A DNA stretch of 64,000 bases from Pseudoips prasinana (Eukaryota; Arthropoda; Insecta; Lepidoptera; Nolidae): assembly GCA_951640165.1 (NCBI GenBank), contig OX621242.1, positions 10,533,501 through 10,597,500 on the forward strand, written 5' to 3'. Positions within the stretch are counted from its first letter, which is position 1. Each line of letters starts with the position of its first letter. This document shows positions 10,883 through 22,510 of this stretch, piece by piece. The notes beneath the pieces are model-generated. The model worked only from the letters and a program-made list of their open reading frames with translations, did not search any database and was not told where the DNA came from. Made by a program: the position numbers and the translations under genes.

Positions 10883-11130
10883 GAGCCGGTTGGCGTAGTC
10901 AGTAAATGCCTGCCTTTCACACCGCAGGTCGTGTGTTTGATTCCCACCCAGGACAGATATTTGTGTGCATGAACATGTCTGTTTGTCCTGAGTCTGGGTG
11001 TAATTATCTATATAAGTATGTATTTACAAAAGAAAAGTTGAATATATGTAGTATATCAGATATCTGGTTTCCATAGTACAAGCTCTGTTTAGTTTGGAAT
11101 CAGATGTCCCGGGATATTATTTTTATTTTT
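10883..11130 (+). mobile_element. SINE-A copy (tRNA-derived)
   Basis: Head GCCGGTTGGCGTAGTCAGTA is an A box, and TGTTTGATTCCCACCC is a mutated B box. The body TGTCTGTTTGTCCTGAGTCT and an ATTATTTTTATT tail follow. Transcription would be by polymerase III; mobilisation would need a LINE in trans. Confidence 0.8.
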
Positions 11131-11565
11131 TTTTTCTTTTTAAATACATAATAATTTATATGTTCTATAGCCATACTACCTCTGTGCACCCATTAACCTG
11201 CACCCCACGACGTCCAGCCAGGCAACACGCGTGTGACGTTTAATTTTGTACCCCAATGATTGATGCGATGGCCCACCTCGTTCATTTTCATACTTTTGTT
11301 ACTCGCAAATCTAACTGGGCTTGTTCTGTTGTATTGTTGTTCTCAATTGATTTATGAACTGTCGTGTTAAGGGTGTGATGAGCTTGTTTTAGGGTCCTAG
11401 TGTTCGTCTGTCGCAAAGGCTTTTCTTAATAAACACTGTTACTTATTTAAAGTTTGGAAATTGGCTTACCATTATAAAAATGTATCTAGACATCTGGACA
11501 AGTCGTTTTTTTAAATAATACCATTGGTTCTGTTGACTATATTCGTATTTTTATAATGCTGGAAC

Positions 11566-11635
11566 GATATCCTAAACAACAAGTTCAAATTTCAGGGTTC
11601 TAGCTTTTAAATTTGAACTTGTTGTTTAGGATATC
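11566..11635. repeat. Perfect 27-bp inverted repeat, 16-bp loop
   Basis: The arms 11566-11592 and 11609-11635 are exact reverse complements (outer GATATCCTAAACAACAAG). They may be the ends of a collapsed foldback element or a templated inverted duplication. No clear target duplication. Confidence 0.8.
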
Positions 11636-11639
11636 ACTA

Positions 11640-11912
11640 ATGCCACACAATATAATAAAATAAAATAAATAAAATAAAAAAGGTTTTTATTCACGTAGAC
11701 TTTAAAAAAGCGTTTGTAAATAGTCAGAACATGTTTGTAGTAATATAGTTGTATACATTATTATTTCTAGTAACATAGATATTTAGGTACACATTGTATG
11801 AAAACATTTATAAAATTTATCTTATTATAGCAATGATATTTAGCTCGTATCAAGTTATTGTCAAGAGATTATGTTTAATTATCTAGTTTAAGTCTAATAT
11901 TTTTATTACATA
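11640..11912 (-). mobile_element. Repeat-K copy: LINE-like 3' UTR
   Basis: The reverse complement closely matches 19645-19925 and 50195-50445, with blocks such as AACATGTTTGTAGTAATATA here and TTACAAGCGCTTTTTTAAAG in the plus copies. The plus-oriented copies end GTCTACGTGAATAAAA plus a T-rich tail, like a LINE 3' UTR with polyadenylation signal. No ORF. Confidence 0.65.
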
Positions 11913-11929
11913 TTGTCATATGTCATATT

Positions 11930-12706
11930 ATACTCATTTATCTATTAACCTTCAAGAAGCGAGCCTATTCTTTTCTAAAAACCGGCAACGTACTTCCACC
12001 CCCTCAGGTGGTGCAGGTGTCCATGAGCGGTGGTATTACTTACCATCAAGTGGTCCACTTGCTCGTAGATCTTACTATAACAAAAAAACCGGCCAAGTGC
12101 GAGTCGGACTCGCACATGAAAGATTCGCAGCAGCAAGTATTTCAGTTGATTAAATGAAAGGTAAATTGCGGTTTACGATTTATGACGTATTAAAAAAAAA
12201 CTACTAACTAGATTTTGTTCAAACCAATTTTCGTTGTTAGTTTACATGGTAATGTAACATGTACATCATATATTTTTTTTAGTTTTATCATTCTCTTATT
12301 TTAGAAGTTACAGGGAAAGTGGAAAAATGAGTGTCCCCCCCGGACACTCATTTTTCCACTTTGGGAGTGTCTCTCGCGCAAACTATTCAGTTAAGAAAAA
12401 AATGATATTAGGAACCTCTATATCATTTTTGATGACCTATCCATAGACCCACATGTATGGGTACGATGAAATTATTTTTTTTTGTGTTTCAGTTCTATGT
12501 ATGGCGACCCCCCAAAATTATTGTTCTTTTTCTATTTTTGTGTAAATATTTCGGTTCACAGAATACATCTACTTACCAAGTTTCAACAGTACAGCTCTTA
12601 TAGTTTCGGAAAAAAGTGGCTGTGACATAAGGACGGACAGACAGACAGACATGACGAATCTATAAGGGTTCCGTTTTTTGCCATTTGGCTACGGAACCCT
12701 AAAAAC
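11930..12706 (+). repeat. Repeat-E, second full copy
   Basis: Collinear with 6791-7572 from ATACTCATTTATCTATTAAC to the closing hairpin (12665-12674 with 12691-12700). At the position of the G tract this copy instead has a 21-bp perfect inverted repeat around C5 (12316-12336 and 12342-12362). Confidence 0.75.
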
Positions 12707-12739
12707 CTGCTTGCTACTACAACACTTGATAATTTGTTC

Positions 12740-14080
12740 ATACTAGGTGAGAGCTTACATTCTGATTTTCGTAGTACGTGGGTTACACAGAATAGATTGA
12801 AGTCGATATGTCTTTGGTCGTCGCTCATTACTGACACTTAGGTTTACCCGCGTGATACTACAGCACATTATAATGAACAATATACTATAGAGCTGACAAC
12901 TTAATGTTCATAGCGAATAGACTACAGCACATTAAAAGGAACAATATACTATAGAGCTAACATCCTAATGTTTGTATTATATGGATTATACAGAACAGTT
13001 CAAGTCAATATGAGGTTGAGATGGTGTTCCTCATAGACACATAGGTTTACTCGTTTGATGCTGCAGCACATTATAACCATAGGTAATATCCTAATGTTCG
13101 TATCATATGAGTTATACAGAACAGTTCGAAGTCAATATGAGGTTGGGTCGTTGTTCATCATAGATACTTAGGTTTAATCGCTTGATACTACAGGACATTA
13201 TATGGAACAATATACTATAGAGCTAACATCCTAATGTTTGTATTATATGGATTATACAGAACAGTTCAAGTCAATATGAGGTTGAGATGGTGTTCCTCAT
13301 AGACACATAGGTTTACTCGTTCAATAATAATAATAATAAATATAATAATAATGTAGTTTAGGGCTTGATATCTGGCTGGAGAGTTACATGCAGAAGGCGG
13401 TTCTGCTGGCGAATGCCAGGATTGTGCGGAAATTCCTCTCCATGTAGCACAAATATTGTATAAGTTGTATTTGTGTTAAAATACCCTTGTATGATATCTT
13501 GTTAATAATATTGGTAATAAACATGTGAGATAATATAATAATAATATCTAGGGACAGTGTCACACAGATCTTCCTAGCCCCAAACTTAGCAAAGCTTGTA
13601 CTAATGTTTGGAGTATATGGTTTATACAGAACAGTTCGAAGTCAATACGAGGTTGGGTCGTCACTCATCATAGCAAATTAGGTTTACCCGCTTTATACTA
13701 CAGCACATTATAAGGCAGAATACAATATTGATGCAATATCCTCATGTTCGTATCATGTAACTACATAGAATAGATCGAAGTCAATATGAGGTTGGGTCGT
13801 CACTCATTATAGACAGTTAGATTTTACTACAACACGTTATAAGGAACAATATACTATGGTGTTAACATCCTAATGTTCGAAGCATATAGGTTCTACAGAA
13901 CAGATCGCAGTCAATGTGAGGTTGGGTTAAAGCTCATAATAGACACTTAATTTTACCCACTTGATACTACAACACATTACGAGGAACAATATACTATTGA
14001 GCTTACGTCCGAATGTTCGTAGCATATATACTACAACACGTTATAAAAGACAACATACTAATGAGAGCTTAAAACTGTTG
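12740..14080 (+). repeat. Degenerate tandem array, unit about 130-140 bp
   Basis: About nine units recognised by recurring AACAATATACTATAGAGCTA and CAGTCAATATGAGGTTGGG-like anchors, with starts near 12753, 12879, 12940, 13070, 13206, 13600, 13717, 13847, 13987 and 14052; some are half units. The segments 12940-13055 and 13206-13321 look identical over 116 bp at a 266-bp offset (two units), pointing to recent block duplication. Interrupted at 13322-13602. No coding. Confidence 0.75.
13323..13602. mobile_element. Insertion in the array: AAT microsatellite, unknown piece, SINE-C fragment
   Basis: (AAT)n at 13323-13350, then unassigned sequence to about 13531, then a minus-oriented 3' piece of SINE-C (ATCTAGGGACAGTGTCACAC to GCAAAGCTTGTACT, 13532-13602). 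The array text resumes right after, at CTAATGTTTG. Confidence 0.55.
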
Positions 14081-15480
14081 GACGAAAAGTATGGTTTTTA
14101 AACATAATATAACATTCTCAATCTCTTAAACTTATAAGTAGTGAAAAGTTTATTGCATAGGTACAAAGATTCGTTCCAGGAAATTGCTTCGAATGTATCT
14201 AACGCTGCATTTATCGAAGAAACTGTATGTATAGAGCCAAGTATATGTGCAAGTTTTCACAATACAATTGCAACTGGTCAGTAGACACGAATACGGAATG
14301 GACAAGTTTCTAAGGTTTCTCTATAAATCATTACAGACAGACGGACTTGGAAACCTTATAAAGTCTAACTGTACCATTGTTCCTTTGGTAAAGCTATAAA
14401 TTATATAAAACTTACTTTTTAAATTGTCAGGTAGATATTATGTCTTCTTTTAGTAGTTATATAAATACTATACTATAGATATATAAAAGCATTTATACAC
14501 ATGAGTAGGAAAACTTTGCACCTAATAGTGTATGATAAATATATTAAGTTTTATCATTAATACGCCCTATAGCTTACGTTTTTATTTAAATAAAATAACT
14601 AATGTCCTTTCCAAAGGAGACGGAATTTCCGTTTTCATATAATATTGGGAAATAAAAAGATAAAAGTGGTGTCAATTAATGGGTCTATAAATTATCAGCC
14701 AATCACTGAAAATTCCATGGATTTTTTCAATCTTTGAGCAGAGTTATAAAAAGATTTAGTACTTAATAGAGAGGTTATGTACCAACCTATGCTAAAAAGC
14801 TGATTTTTAAGGGCGATTGCTATTTAATAGTTATCCGTGTTAAGTATATTAGCAAAAGACATACACGTTAAGCAATATCAGAAGTCTGTAGAGAGAATGC
14901 AGTTGTCGAGGGATATATAAACAAAACAATAAAAATACTACGCACTAAACGATATGAGAAACGAGTGACCGATCATAGATTAGGATTCAAAATCTGTCAC
15001 CAGTCACTGTCAGCATAGATTAAAAATATAGTTGCCAATAACGAATAAATCGATTTGAACGATAACCGATACTATGATTATTATTTATTTTGTTGATATT
15101 TTATTTCTTACTGTTGACATTATTTAAATTTATTTAATAATTATTATGATTAAATCGGTTATCTGGTGTCTGGTGCAAGAGTTTTTATATTACATTGCTT
15201 GAACTCATTAACGTTAATCGATTATAGTAATCAACAACCAATTTAATTCGTGACTTTAACTTATTTTGAGATTTATCTTTTTCAGGATTGTAAATTGGGT
15301 CAATTTCTTACAGTTTGAAATAGGAAAATATAAAGATTTTTTAAACCCTATCCCAACTTATTATAGTCAGACCCAGAAATCCCCGTCTCCTTTCATACAA
15401 ATCCGTACAACCGGTTCTGCGTGTTTCTTTTCGCAAGTATTTAAACATACGAACTTTCATATTTTTTATTTTATTAGAAT
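14081..15480. other. No gene seen
   Basis: AT-rich. The frame at 15266-15496 has no domain and runs into the SINE-D copy. Confidence 0.45.
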
Positions 15481-15735
15481 AGAGGCGCAATCATAGCCAG
15501 TTGCTTGCACCAGCCCGCAAATGATCGGCGAGGTTAAGCTTCTAGGCACGCTGTCTGTTCATTGAAGGGTGACTGCCAAAGTTTCTGAGCGTCGCCGTGC
15601 TTTAGAGGATACCTTTGGCTGTCAGTCACGGCTACACACATTAGACAATAGTAATAAAGCTATGTCAGACGTGTACTGGATAGCTTGAACATTTCTACAA
15701 CTTGGGTAACCATTGCGCTTACAATAAATAGTATT
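15481..15735 (+). mobile_element. SINE-D copy (5S rRNA-derived)
   Basis: ATGATCGGCGAGGTTAAGCT and GTTCATTGAAGGGTGACTGCC align with the 5S control region. Body and tail (GGGTAACCATTGCGC) as in 6475-6733, more diverged. Confidence 0.7.
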
Positions 15736-15986
15736 AGTAAGTAGTAGAAAATCACAATCAAAGTCACTATGTAGGATATTCTGTGATAAATCTTTCAGTG
15801 AATTATTTAATCTCTTCTATGTCTATTGCACAAGAAATCGTTAATCAATCACAGTATAGTGTGTTAAACTGATTCAGTTACCGACATTTAGCTTGGAATA
15901 GCAACTATGTAAATAACGGGAATAAACTTACAAAAACATACACACTGGACACATTTAAAGCTGTGTTATAGCGCTTGAAATTGACT

Positions 15987-16193
15987 ATGGACCTCAACCC
16001 AATTAAGCACCTTTGGCACGAAATCAAGAAAAAAGTTGCCACTTATCGTAATACAAATTTGGATGAACTAAATGAAGCTTTTTGTAAGGCATAGGCAAAC
16101 ATTCCTGTCGAAACATGTCAGAAACTGATAATGTCTATGCCACATCGGTGTCAAGCGGTAATTACTAACAAAGGTTTTGTTACTGGGTACTGA
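15987..16193 (+). pseudogene. Tc1-like transposase, C-terminal fragment
   Basis: About 69 codons encode the end of a Tc1-family transposase distinct from the one at 5112: MDLNPIKHLWHEIKKKV, then an in-frame stop near residue 34, then IPVETCQKLIMSMPHRCQAV and the terminal KGFVTGY. The catalytic E of the NPxE motif is K here (NPIKHLW), and the first two catalytic aspartates are absent. Clearly dead. Confidence 0.75.
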
Positions 16194-16585
16194 TTTTACA
16201 CGTAATAAAATGGAGCTGTTAAAGATATTATAACACCGCAGATTATAAGTTTTGTTTAAATGTATTTTTCATTATACTTTACAGTCCTTAATTAAATGTC
16301 CACTACAGAATTGTACCTTAATATTTAATACATGTTTAATATTTGATATTGAATACTTTTTCTATTTATTTAATCTTTTATTTACAACTATTTATAGCAT
16401 AATAATCGCACCACATTATGCAAATAATAGGTGCTGAGAAATCAATAGGGTTATATATATATATGTACATAACCGGTTATAGCCCTTCACTATCTTGAAT
16501 GTCCCTAATTAGTTGTCCACGACTATATACGACAACCTGGAGTAGTACTAAAAGTGAAACAAGTGTGAATCGGATTCGGGTACAG
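16194..16585. other. No gene seen
   Basis: AT-rich. The 61-codon frame at 16252 has no motif. Confidence 0.4.
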
Positions 16586-16855
16586 AGTATGGTTGGTCTA
16601 GCGGTAGCGTGTTCACCCGCAGAGAACGGGGTCCTGGGTTCAAATCCCGGATCGGGCCAAATCTGATTTAGGGGCTTTTCTGTAAAAAGAAGAAAACCGT
16701 GCCTCAGAGAGCACGTGAAGCCGTCGGTCCTGTATCTGAACTCTTTCCGGTCGTGTCGCGAGGCATCCGATCGGATCATGAGAGTGATGGAACAGAAAGT
16801 GCCCCTGTATTTGCGCACACACTTGCGACTGGCCGCCGTGGCGGTTTACTATTTC
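16586..16855 (+). mobile_element. tRNA-derived SINE (separate family)
   Basis: Near-perfect polymerase III boxes: TGGTCTAGCGG (A) and GGGTTCAAATCCCGG (B), about 40 bp apart. The body includes GAAGCCGTCGGTCCTG and CTCTTTCCGGTCGTGTCG, and it ends near GGCCGCCGTGGCGG. The tRNA part has no matching acceptor stem, so it is not a functional tRNA gene. The 113-codon minus frame across it is fortuitous. Confidence 0.75.
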
Positions 16856-17700
16856 GGAGTACGTAAAATTAAGTCACATTGAAGGCCAACTTAACTTGAA
16901 TACCAAAAGTGTATTCGAGTCAGCAACGTTGCGAGCGACAATTTAATGAAGAAACGTTAAACGCGTTTCGACATAGTCATTGGCCGTGCATTTAAACTCC
17001 CTCCAGTCCCTGCGTCTACACTCAGTCTGAGCCTAAGAGATCATGAATGTGATTCATATGGACATTTTATACTGTTTATTGAGTTCTAAAACGATTTCTA
17101 ACAACCTATTTGAACCGTGAACGTAAAATAAATAAATCAAAAGGTTTATTTTGGATTTAGAATATCAATGCAAATGTCAACAGAGATTACTCTTTTATAG
17201 GGCAATGCATAAGATTCTATATCAAACTTCCCAATGATATTAGAGAATTATCTACGGATAAGTTTAAAAGAAGGATAAGTTGCCCTGTGAGTGACCAAAC
17301 TGCTTGGGATTGCTTTGTTCTGAGTCAACACCCATAAAAAATTGTAATTAATCATAAGTATATTCTATTTTAAAAAGGGATTCCTACTGAGTTTTCTGGC
17401 AGTGTTTCTCAGTAGCTGCCACGTCATGCACTGCACGGTAGGGTAAAAAAATGACGATTCCACATAAATGAAATAATGAAATTTATTCAGCACTTGGGTA
17501 CAACATTAACTTAAAATACACTTGTACTTGTCAACCGCACTATGCAGTACTGTATAAACATAGTGAAATACAGTATAAAAGTTACAAAAATAATTAATTT
17601 GTCCGTCCGTGCGGTCTGTTTTATCACATATATTTTCTTAAATCCTCAAGTTCAAAATAATATAATTATTTTGAAATTTAGTTCTACAATATAAAATTTA
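16856..17700. other. No gene seen
   Basis: Nothing assignable. Confidence 0.4.
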
Positions 17701-17704
17701 AAGA

Positions 17705-18135
17705 ATTGAAGGCAATGAGCAGTTGGCTAGCGCAGAAGGCTCTTAACCAGTAGCTTAATTTAACCGACTAATATCTGAGGGCACCCTTTTGGGGTTGAGG
17801 CCACAGCTCAGGGGGCTGCTGAAGCAAAAAGACGAAATTCTAAATGAGGGTATGATCACATCCACGGGATCACCGAACACGAGTTAAGGGGCCAAAGCTC
17901 GCCGCTGAGGAATCTACCCTAGCTAACATGCGCCTTTCTCTAGCTACCTAGGTGGACGACCCGGAGAAGAAAGCCACAAAGAAACTTTGGGCTTGCTTTT
18001 CCATCTTCTTTTGCTTTTAGTTTACGATTTTTTTTATATCTTGTATTTTACTTACATTGGCTGTTATGTAGGCTAATGTACGCACAGAACCGTTGTCATC
18101 CAGTGTTTACTGAATAAATGAATTTTGATTTGATT
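17705..18135 (+). mobile_element. LINE-like 3' UTR
   Basis: Ends CTGAATAAATGAATTTTGAT with a TTTGATT tail, typical of a LINE 3' end. The block GACGACCCGGAGAAGAAAGC recurs as GACCCGGAGAAGAAGTC at 10762-10778, showing a dispersed family. No coding recognised. Confidence 0.45.
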
Positions 18136-18584
18136 ATTGAGTATCGTCTAGTATCACAACTGTAACAGTTTGTTTGTTTTACTCAATACATCTTTCTTAC
18201 ATGCTTGTTTTCCTGCAACAGGCGTAACTACATACCTACATACATGATATATTTATTCCAATAGATGCGGGCTTGTCAGTCACACTACACGGTACTATAC
18301 CATCAATAAGTGACGCTATAGAATTCGAACCCGATATTGACATGGCAAGAGAATATACGGGTATGTCTCATGTCTCATTATACTTTGTTATTTATGTCAG
18401 TGATACTTGTCGAGTTTAAAAGTTAACGGTATTACAATACAGATTACAATAGGAAAGGAGTAACAAGCCGCGTTATTGTGAATGGCATTAATGGAGGTAT
18501 TTTTAATTTAAGAATTGTAGTTTTAGAAATCGATGAATGATGGCCTAAGCTTTAACTTATTTCTAAAGTCCCCATATTTATTTT

Positions 18585-18897
18585 ATGCATATAATAAAAT
18601 CGTAGGTAAGTCAATACTGTACATTGAATATTTTTTTAAAAGGATACTTGGGGCGTGATCTACAATCGATATCGAAGGCAAAAATATAGTTTTTAGAATT
18701 TTTGTCTATGTGTATGTTTGTCTGTATGTATGTCCGGGCTAAACTCAAAAAGTACTGCATGGATTTACTTAAAATTTTGCATGAATATCACTAAGAGGTC
18801 GGGTCAACATATACATATTATCACGCTATCACTTACGGGGGAGGAGTTATGATAATTTATAAAATTTAACGCGGGTAAAACCGCGGGGCACAGCTAG
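18585..18897 (+). mobile_element. Non-autonomous Helitron (family G), degenerate 5' end
   Basis: Collinear with 24115-24432 and 32346-32664: ATATAATAAAATCGTAGG start text, TTTTTGTCTATGTGTATG and AAAAAGTACTGCATGGATTT body, and end GCGGGTAAAACCGCGGGGCA plus CAGCTAG followed by T. The GCGG...CCGC hairpin a few bases before CTAG is the Helitron 3' signature. Confidence 0.75.
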
Positions 18898-18939
18898 TAT
18901 CCTAATAACAAAAGACATTGCCTTGGATTATTAGAAGTG

Positions 18940-19036
18940 GTTGACGGTGGAGAAAATCAGAATATCATCACACCATTTCATCCCGTGGCGGTCGAAGATG
19001 TCGACCTGAGGGAATATCTACCAGATTTTTCAGAAA
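18940..19036 (-). repeat. Repeat-J fragment
   Basis: CGACCTGAGGGAATATCTACC is shared with 30416-30660, and in reverse complement with 31885-32080 and 55577-55745. Probably an RTE-LINE 3' region. Confidence 0.5.
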
Positions 19037-19220
19037 TTAATTATATATTTTGGACATATAAACTCGATCCCGGGGCTTTAATCTAAAGTAAAACGATGTA
19101 AAATGTTCGACTGCCTTGAACTTGAACGATAACTTAACTCATTAACCAAAAACACTTCGTTATAACTTACCACATCTATTAAAACCTTATTCTATAAATA
19201 TTCTATTAGTATTTGTTGCA

Positions 19221-19362
19221 CAGACGCTAGACGCCAGCACATCAGGCTACCCTAATATCTCAAATTGCCCCAATTGAAAGTGGACCTTATGCTTTTGTGA
19301 TAAAGTTGAAAATCTATAAAAGAAATTTGACCGATTGGGGTAGCTGAATGTGCTGGCGTCTG
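19221..19362. mobile_element. MITE copy 1 (TA-type, CAGACGCCAGCACA termini)
   Basis: Inverted ends ACGCCAGCACAT and ATGTGCTGGCGTCTG, followed by TA at 19363. Internal text AAGTTGAAAATCTATAAAAG is shared with the copy at 33317-33451. The left end carries a small duplication (CAGACGCTAGACGCC). Non-coding, likely moved by a Tc1/mariner transposase. Confidence 0.75.
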
Positions 19363-19644
19363 TACAAAGTATATCGCTTAAGCATTGTAGGTGCTCAACT
19401 GCTCCAGCTAGTACGGTGTGATCGATCATAGTTTTATGGCATGTAAAACTCTCGATTAGCCTTGTTTTATGCAGTGGTAAACTTGAGCAACAATGTTGTC
19501 ACAACATTAAACTAGTAAATCTTTCGCTCTCAGAAATTTTATTTAGGTTACCGAGGATATTACTTTTATCTTTCCGTTTATTTATACTAAATAGACGATA
19601 TATATCATACGATATATATGATTAGGTACAATAACATTAATAAT

Positions 19645-19925
19645 TGTGAAAAGTGAATAAGGTCACCAGATCACTTCAAGATTTCAATACATAATATTAA
19701 AAACTTCAACTAAACATAATCTCCTTGACAATAACTTAATACAAGCAAGCTAAATATCACTACCATTATAAAATAAATTTTATAAATGTTTTAACATTCC
19801 GTGTACCTAAATATCTGTAATAAGTAACTAGAAATAATAACTGTATTGCTACAAACATGTTCTGACTATTTACAAGCGCTTTTTTAAAGTCTACGTAAAT
19901 AAAAACCTTATTTATTTTATTTTAT
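19645..19925 (+). mobile_element. Repeat-K copy: LINE-like 3' UTR
   Basis: Nearly identical over about 240 bp to 50195-50445 (AACTTCAACTAAACATAATC through AAAGTCTACGT), ending in a TTTAT-rich tail. Confidence 0.7.
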
Positions 19926-20091
19926 TTTAGAGCTCATCGGGGTGGGGGGAAGGGTCAGCAACTTTCTTGCTGAATCTTAAAGGCCGAAAACGCACCCGTG
20001 ACTCCTTTGGTGTTGCGAGTGTCCATGGGCGGCGGTGATCACTTACCGTCAGGTGACCCACTTGCTCGCTTGTCGCCCTCTGATATATAAA
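19926..20091 (+). mobile_element. Repeat-F copy: LINE-type 3' tail
   Basis: GGTGGGGGGAAGGGTCAGCA and GTGTCCATGGGCGGCGGTGA with TCACTTACC. The same text is at 37127-37290 and, inverted, at 35284-35425. A common lepidopteran non-LTR 3' end. Confidence 0.6.
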
Positions 20092-20101
20092 AAAAAATTG
20101 A

Positions 20102-20239
20102 TTGAGGCGCTCATAGCCAGATGCTCTCACCGGTCCGTAACTAATTGGCGAAGTCAAGCAACTTGGCTCACGGTCAGTCCATAGATGGATGACTGAACTC
20201 TGACACTAGGGTAACAACTGCCCACACGATAAGTAAGTA
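20102..20239 (+). mobile_element. SINE-D copy, internally deleted
   Basis: The 5S-like head (GAGGCGCTCATAGCCAGATG, GGTCAGTCCATAGATGG) joins directly to the tail (GACACTAGGGTAACAACTG). The middle of the SINE is missing. Confidence 0.7.
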
Positions 20240-20287
20240 CAGATGATATTATACAGTTTGGTATAAAACCTGTAATATATTAAAATT

Positions 20288-20527
20288 GGGTCGGTTAGCG
20301 TGATTGGTAAATACTGGCCTTTCACGCCGCAGGTCGTGGTTTCGATTCCCACCCAGGACAGATATTTGTGTGCATGAACATGTCTGTTTGTCCTGTGTCT
20401 GGGTGTAATTATCTACTTAAGTAAGTATTGAGAAAAGAAAATGAGTAGGTATATCAGTCATCAGGTCTACATAATACAAGGTTTGCTTAGTTTGGTATCA
20501 GACCGCCGTCTGTGAATAACATCCAAT
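20288..20527 (+). mobile_element. SINE-A copy (tRNA-derived)
   Basis: A box GGTTAGCGTGATTGG, B box GGTTTCGATTCCC, body GTCTGTTTGTCCTGTGTCTG, AT tail. Confidence 0.78.
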
Positions 20528-22104
20528 AAAAAAATGTTTCCATTTTACTTTTGTTCAACGATATTTTTGTCAAAGGCAAATCGACTCAATTAAAATTAAG
20601 TCGAATTGCCTAAACCTTGAAAATTACAGACTACTAAAACCTAAATACTTTCCTTTACCTATACAAAATCTTACTAATAATTCTCTCAGGCAAAGCGAAT
20701 TAGGAAAAACTACCAAAACAATGTTATAGAGAATAACATAATTCCCTAACTTCAAGCCTAATCTAACAGTTACTCCAGTTCTATTTAACTACAAAGGTTA
20801 AATACCTACAATACTTTACTAGATGAACATCACTCTATTATTTAAGCTACCGTATTAAACCAGCAATGAAACGCGAAGTCCAAACCTAATTTCGGAGAAA
20901 CGACATAACGATTTATTGTACGAAGAACAGATCCCTTTAACCTTTCGCTTTATTGACAGATAAAACGACAATTTAGTTGAAGAAACAAATATGTCAGCGT
21001 TTCGAGTATTAAAAAAGTACAGACGGGTTATAACTGAAGTGAAATATTGGCGTATCACTCGAATTTCTAGAGGATAAATTGTTTTTGCGTTTGTTCTTAC
21101 ATTACGCATTACATTGGAATTTTAGCGTCAAGTCCTATGTAAAATACAGTATTGATTATTGTATATTCCAATCTTGAAATTGTTATTCTAAGAACTACTT
21201 CGCATAAGGAGTTACGTTTATGTTTTTTTTAGGTATGTTACGCATTTTCGCTTCTATTTGTGAACCGATTTAATATTTTACGATTAACATTGTGCATATA
21301 ATTGTGTATTGCTTCCGAGACGGCACCACACCATTAACATTTTGCTGTGTTGAGATCATAAACACGGGAAGTTTAAAAACAATACAATTTATTGTTAAGT
21401 AAAGAATGTTTAACAAAATGGTGAAAATATTATGATAAAACTAGCTTTACACCGCGGCTTCGCTCACCTGGACAATAGTTTTATTTTTTTATTTCTCAAT
21501 ATAAGGTCCCCTTTATAATTTTTTATAACACTGACAATATTGCAAATTTAATTTAATTAGGACCAACACAAAGTGTTACATATAAAACGATATATAAATT
21601 ATGGACACTTTTAGGATACTAATTAAGGAAAGGAACATAATCAAGTCATTCCAAATCCCAAAAGGATATTGGACTATTTTAAAATATCTACTGTTTTAAA
21701 AAAAACACAATTGACTTAAAGTTTTATTTATCAATATAAGTTTGTAATTTAGTTAGATTTTTTTTAACATTAGTCCTGGTTTCAATCCATTATCACAATT
21801 TATATACCGTGAAATCGCTTAGCATAAAATATAATATTATTCTACGCTAAATTTAGGTACCTATTATTATAAGAAGTGAATATTTTCTTTGGTATTAAAT
21901 ATAGGCTTTGCTTAAAATAATAGGTCTTCCAGCGAGGAGACGTCAAAGTTGTTAGTTGGGTTGTGGTATTAAATAAGTTTCTGTTTTTAGGTATGTTTAT
22001 GCTACCCAAACTGTATCACAACCTATTTTTGTTCCGATGCGGGGCACTTAGTAAGTTATTTAGGATAGTCTTCTTATACAATTATTTTTGTTATTAGTGT
22101 TTAG
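20528..22104. other. No gene; Helitron-like end near 21440
   Basis: AT-rich. ACTAGCTTTACACCGCGGCT at 21440 is the reverse complement of a Helitron 3' end; no matching start was found. The rest is unassigned. Confidence 0.4.
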
Positions 22105-22371
22105 AATAATAATAATAATATCTAGGGACAAAGTCACACAGATCATCCTAGCCCCAAACTTGCCCCCGAGCAAAGCTTGTACTATGGGTACCAGGCGACG
22201 ATATACATACTTATATAGATAGATAGATACATAGAAAACATGACACAAACATCCATGACTCAGAAACAAATATTCATGCTCATCACACAAATATTTGCAC
22301 TTACCGGGATTCGAACCCAGGACCACCAGCTTCGTAGGCAGGAGCACTACCAACTAGGCTACGGCTACCGT
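22105..22371 (-). mobile_element. SINE-C copy (tRNA-derived)
   Basis: On the minus strand: A box TAGCCTAGTTGGTAGTGCTC, B box GGGTTCGAATCCCGG, body with GATGAGCATGAATATTTG, tail (ATT)n. Other copies: 29251, 46875, 48801; fragment 13532. Its 3' region (AAGCTTTGCTTAGTTTGG-like) is related to that of SINE-A. Confidence 0.8.
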
Positions 22372-22375
22372 GATA

Positions 22376-22510
22376 ATGCTACTAATATTATAAATGCGAA
22401 AGTTTATTACTCTTTCACGTAAACACTACTCAACGGAAATCAGTATCTGAATTAAACTTTATAGTAATATAGCCTATAAGTCAGAATAACAAATAAGCAA
22501 CAATTTATAA
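22376..22510 (+). mobile_element. Helitron 5' fragment
   Basis: CTACTAATATTATAAATGCG with AAAGTTT downstream is the classic start of lepidopteran non-autonomous Helitrons, then body text ATATAGCCTATAAGTCAG. No CTAG end is attached. Confidence 0.5.

Noticed and set aside
12740..14080. CRISPR array
   Set aside because: Repeats are long (about 133 bp), diverged and without unique spacers of fixed size, in eukaryotic DNA.
16588..16660. Functional tRNA gene
   Set aside because: A and B boxes are good, but the acceptor stem does not pair and SINE body text follows.
16477..16818. 113-codon minus frame
   Set aside because: Runs antisense through the tRNA-derived SINE at 16586-16855.
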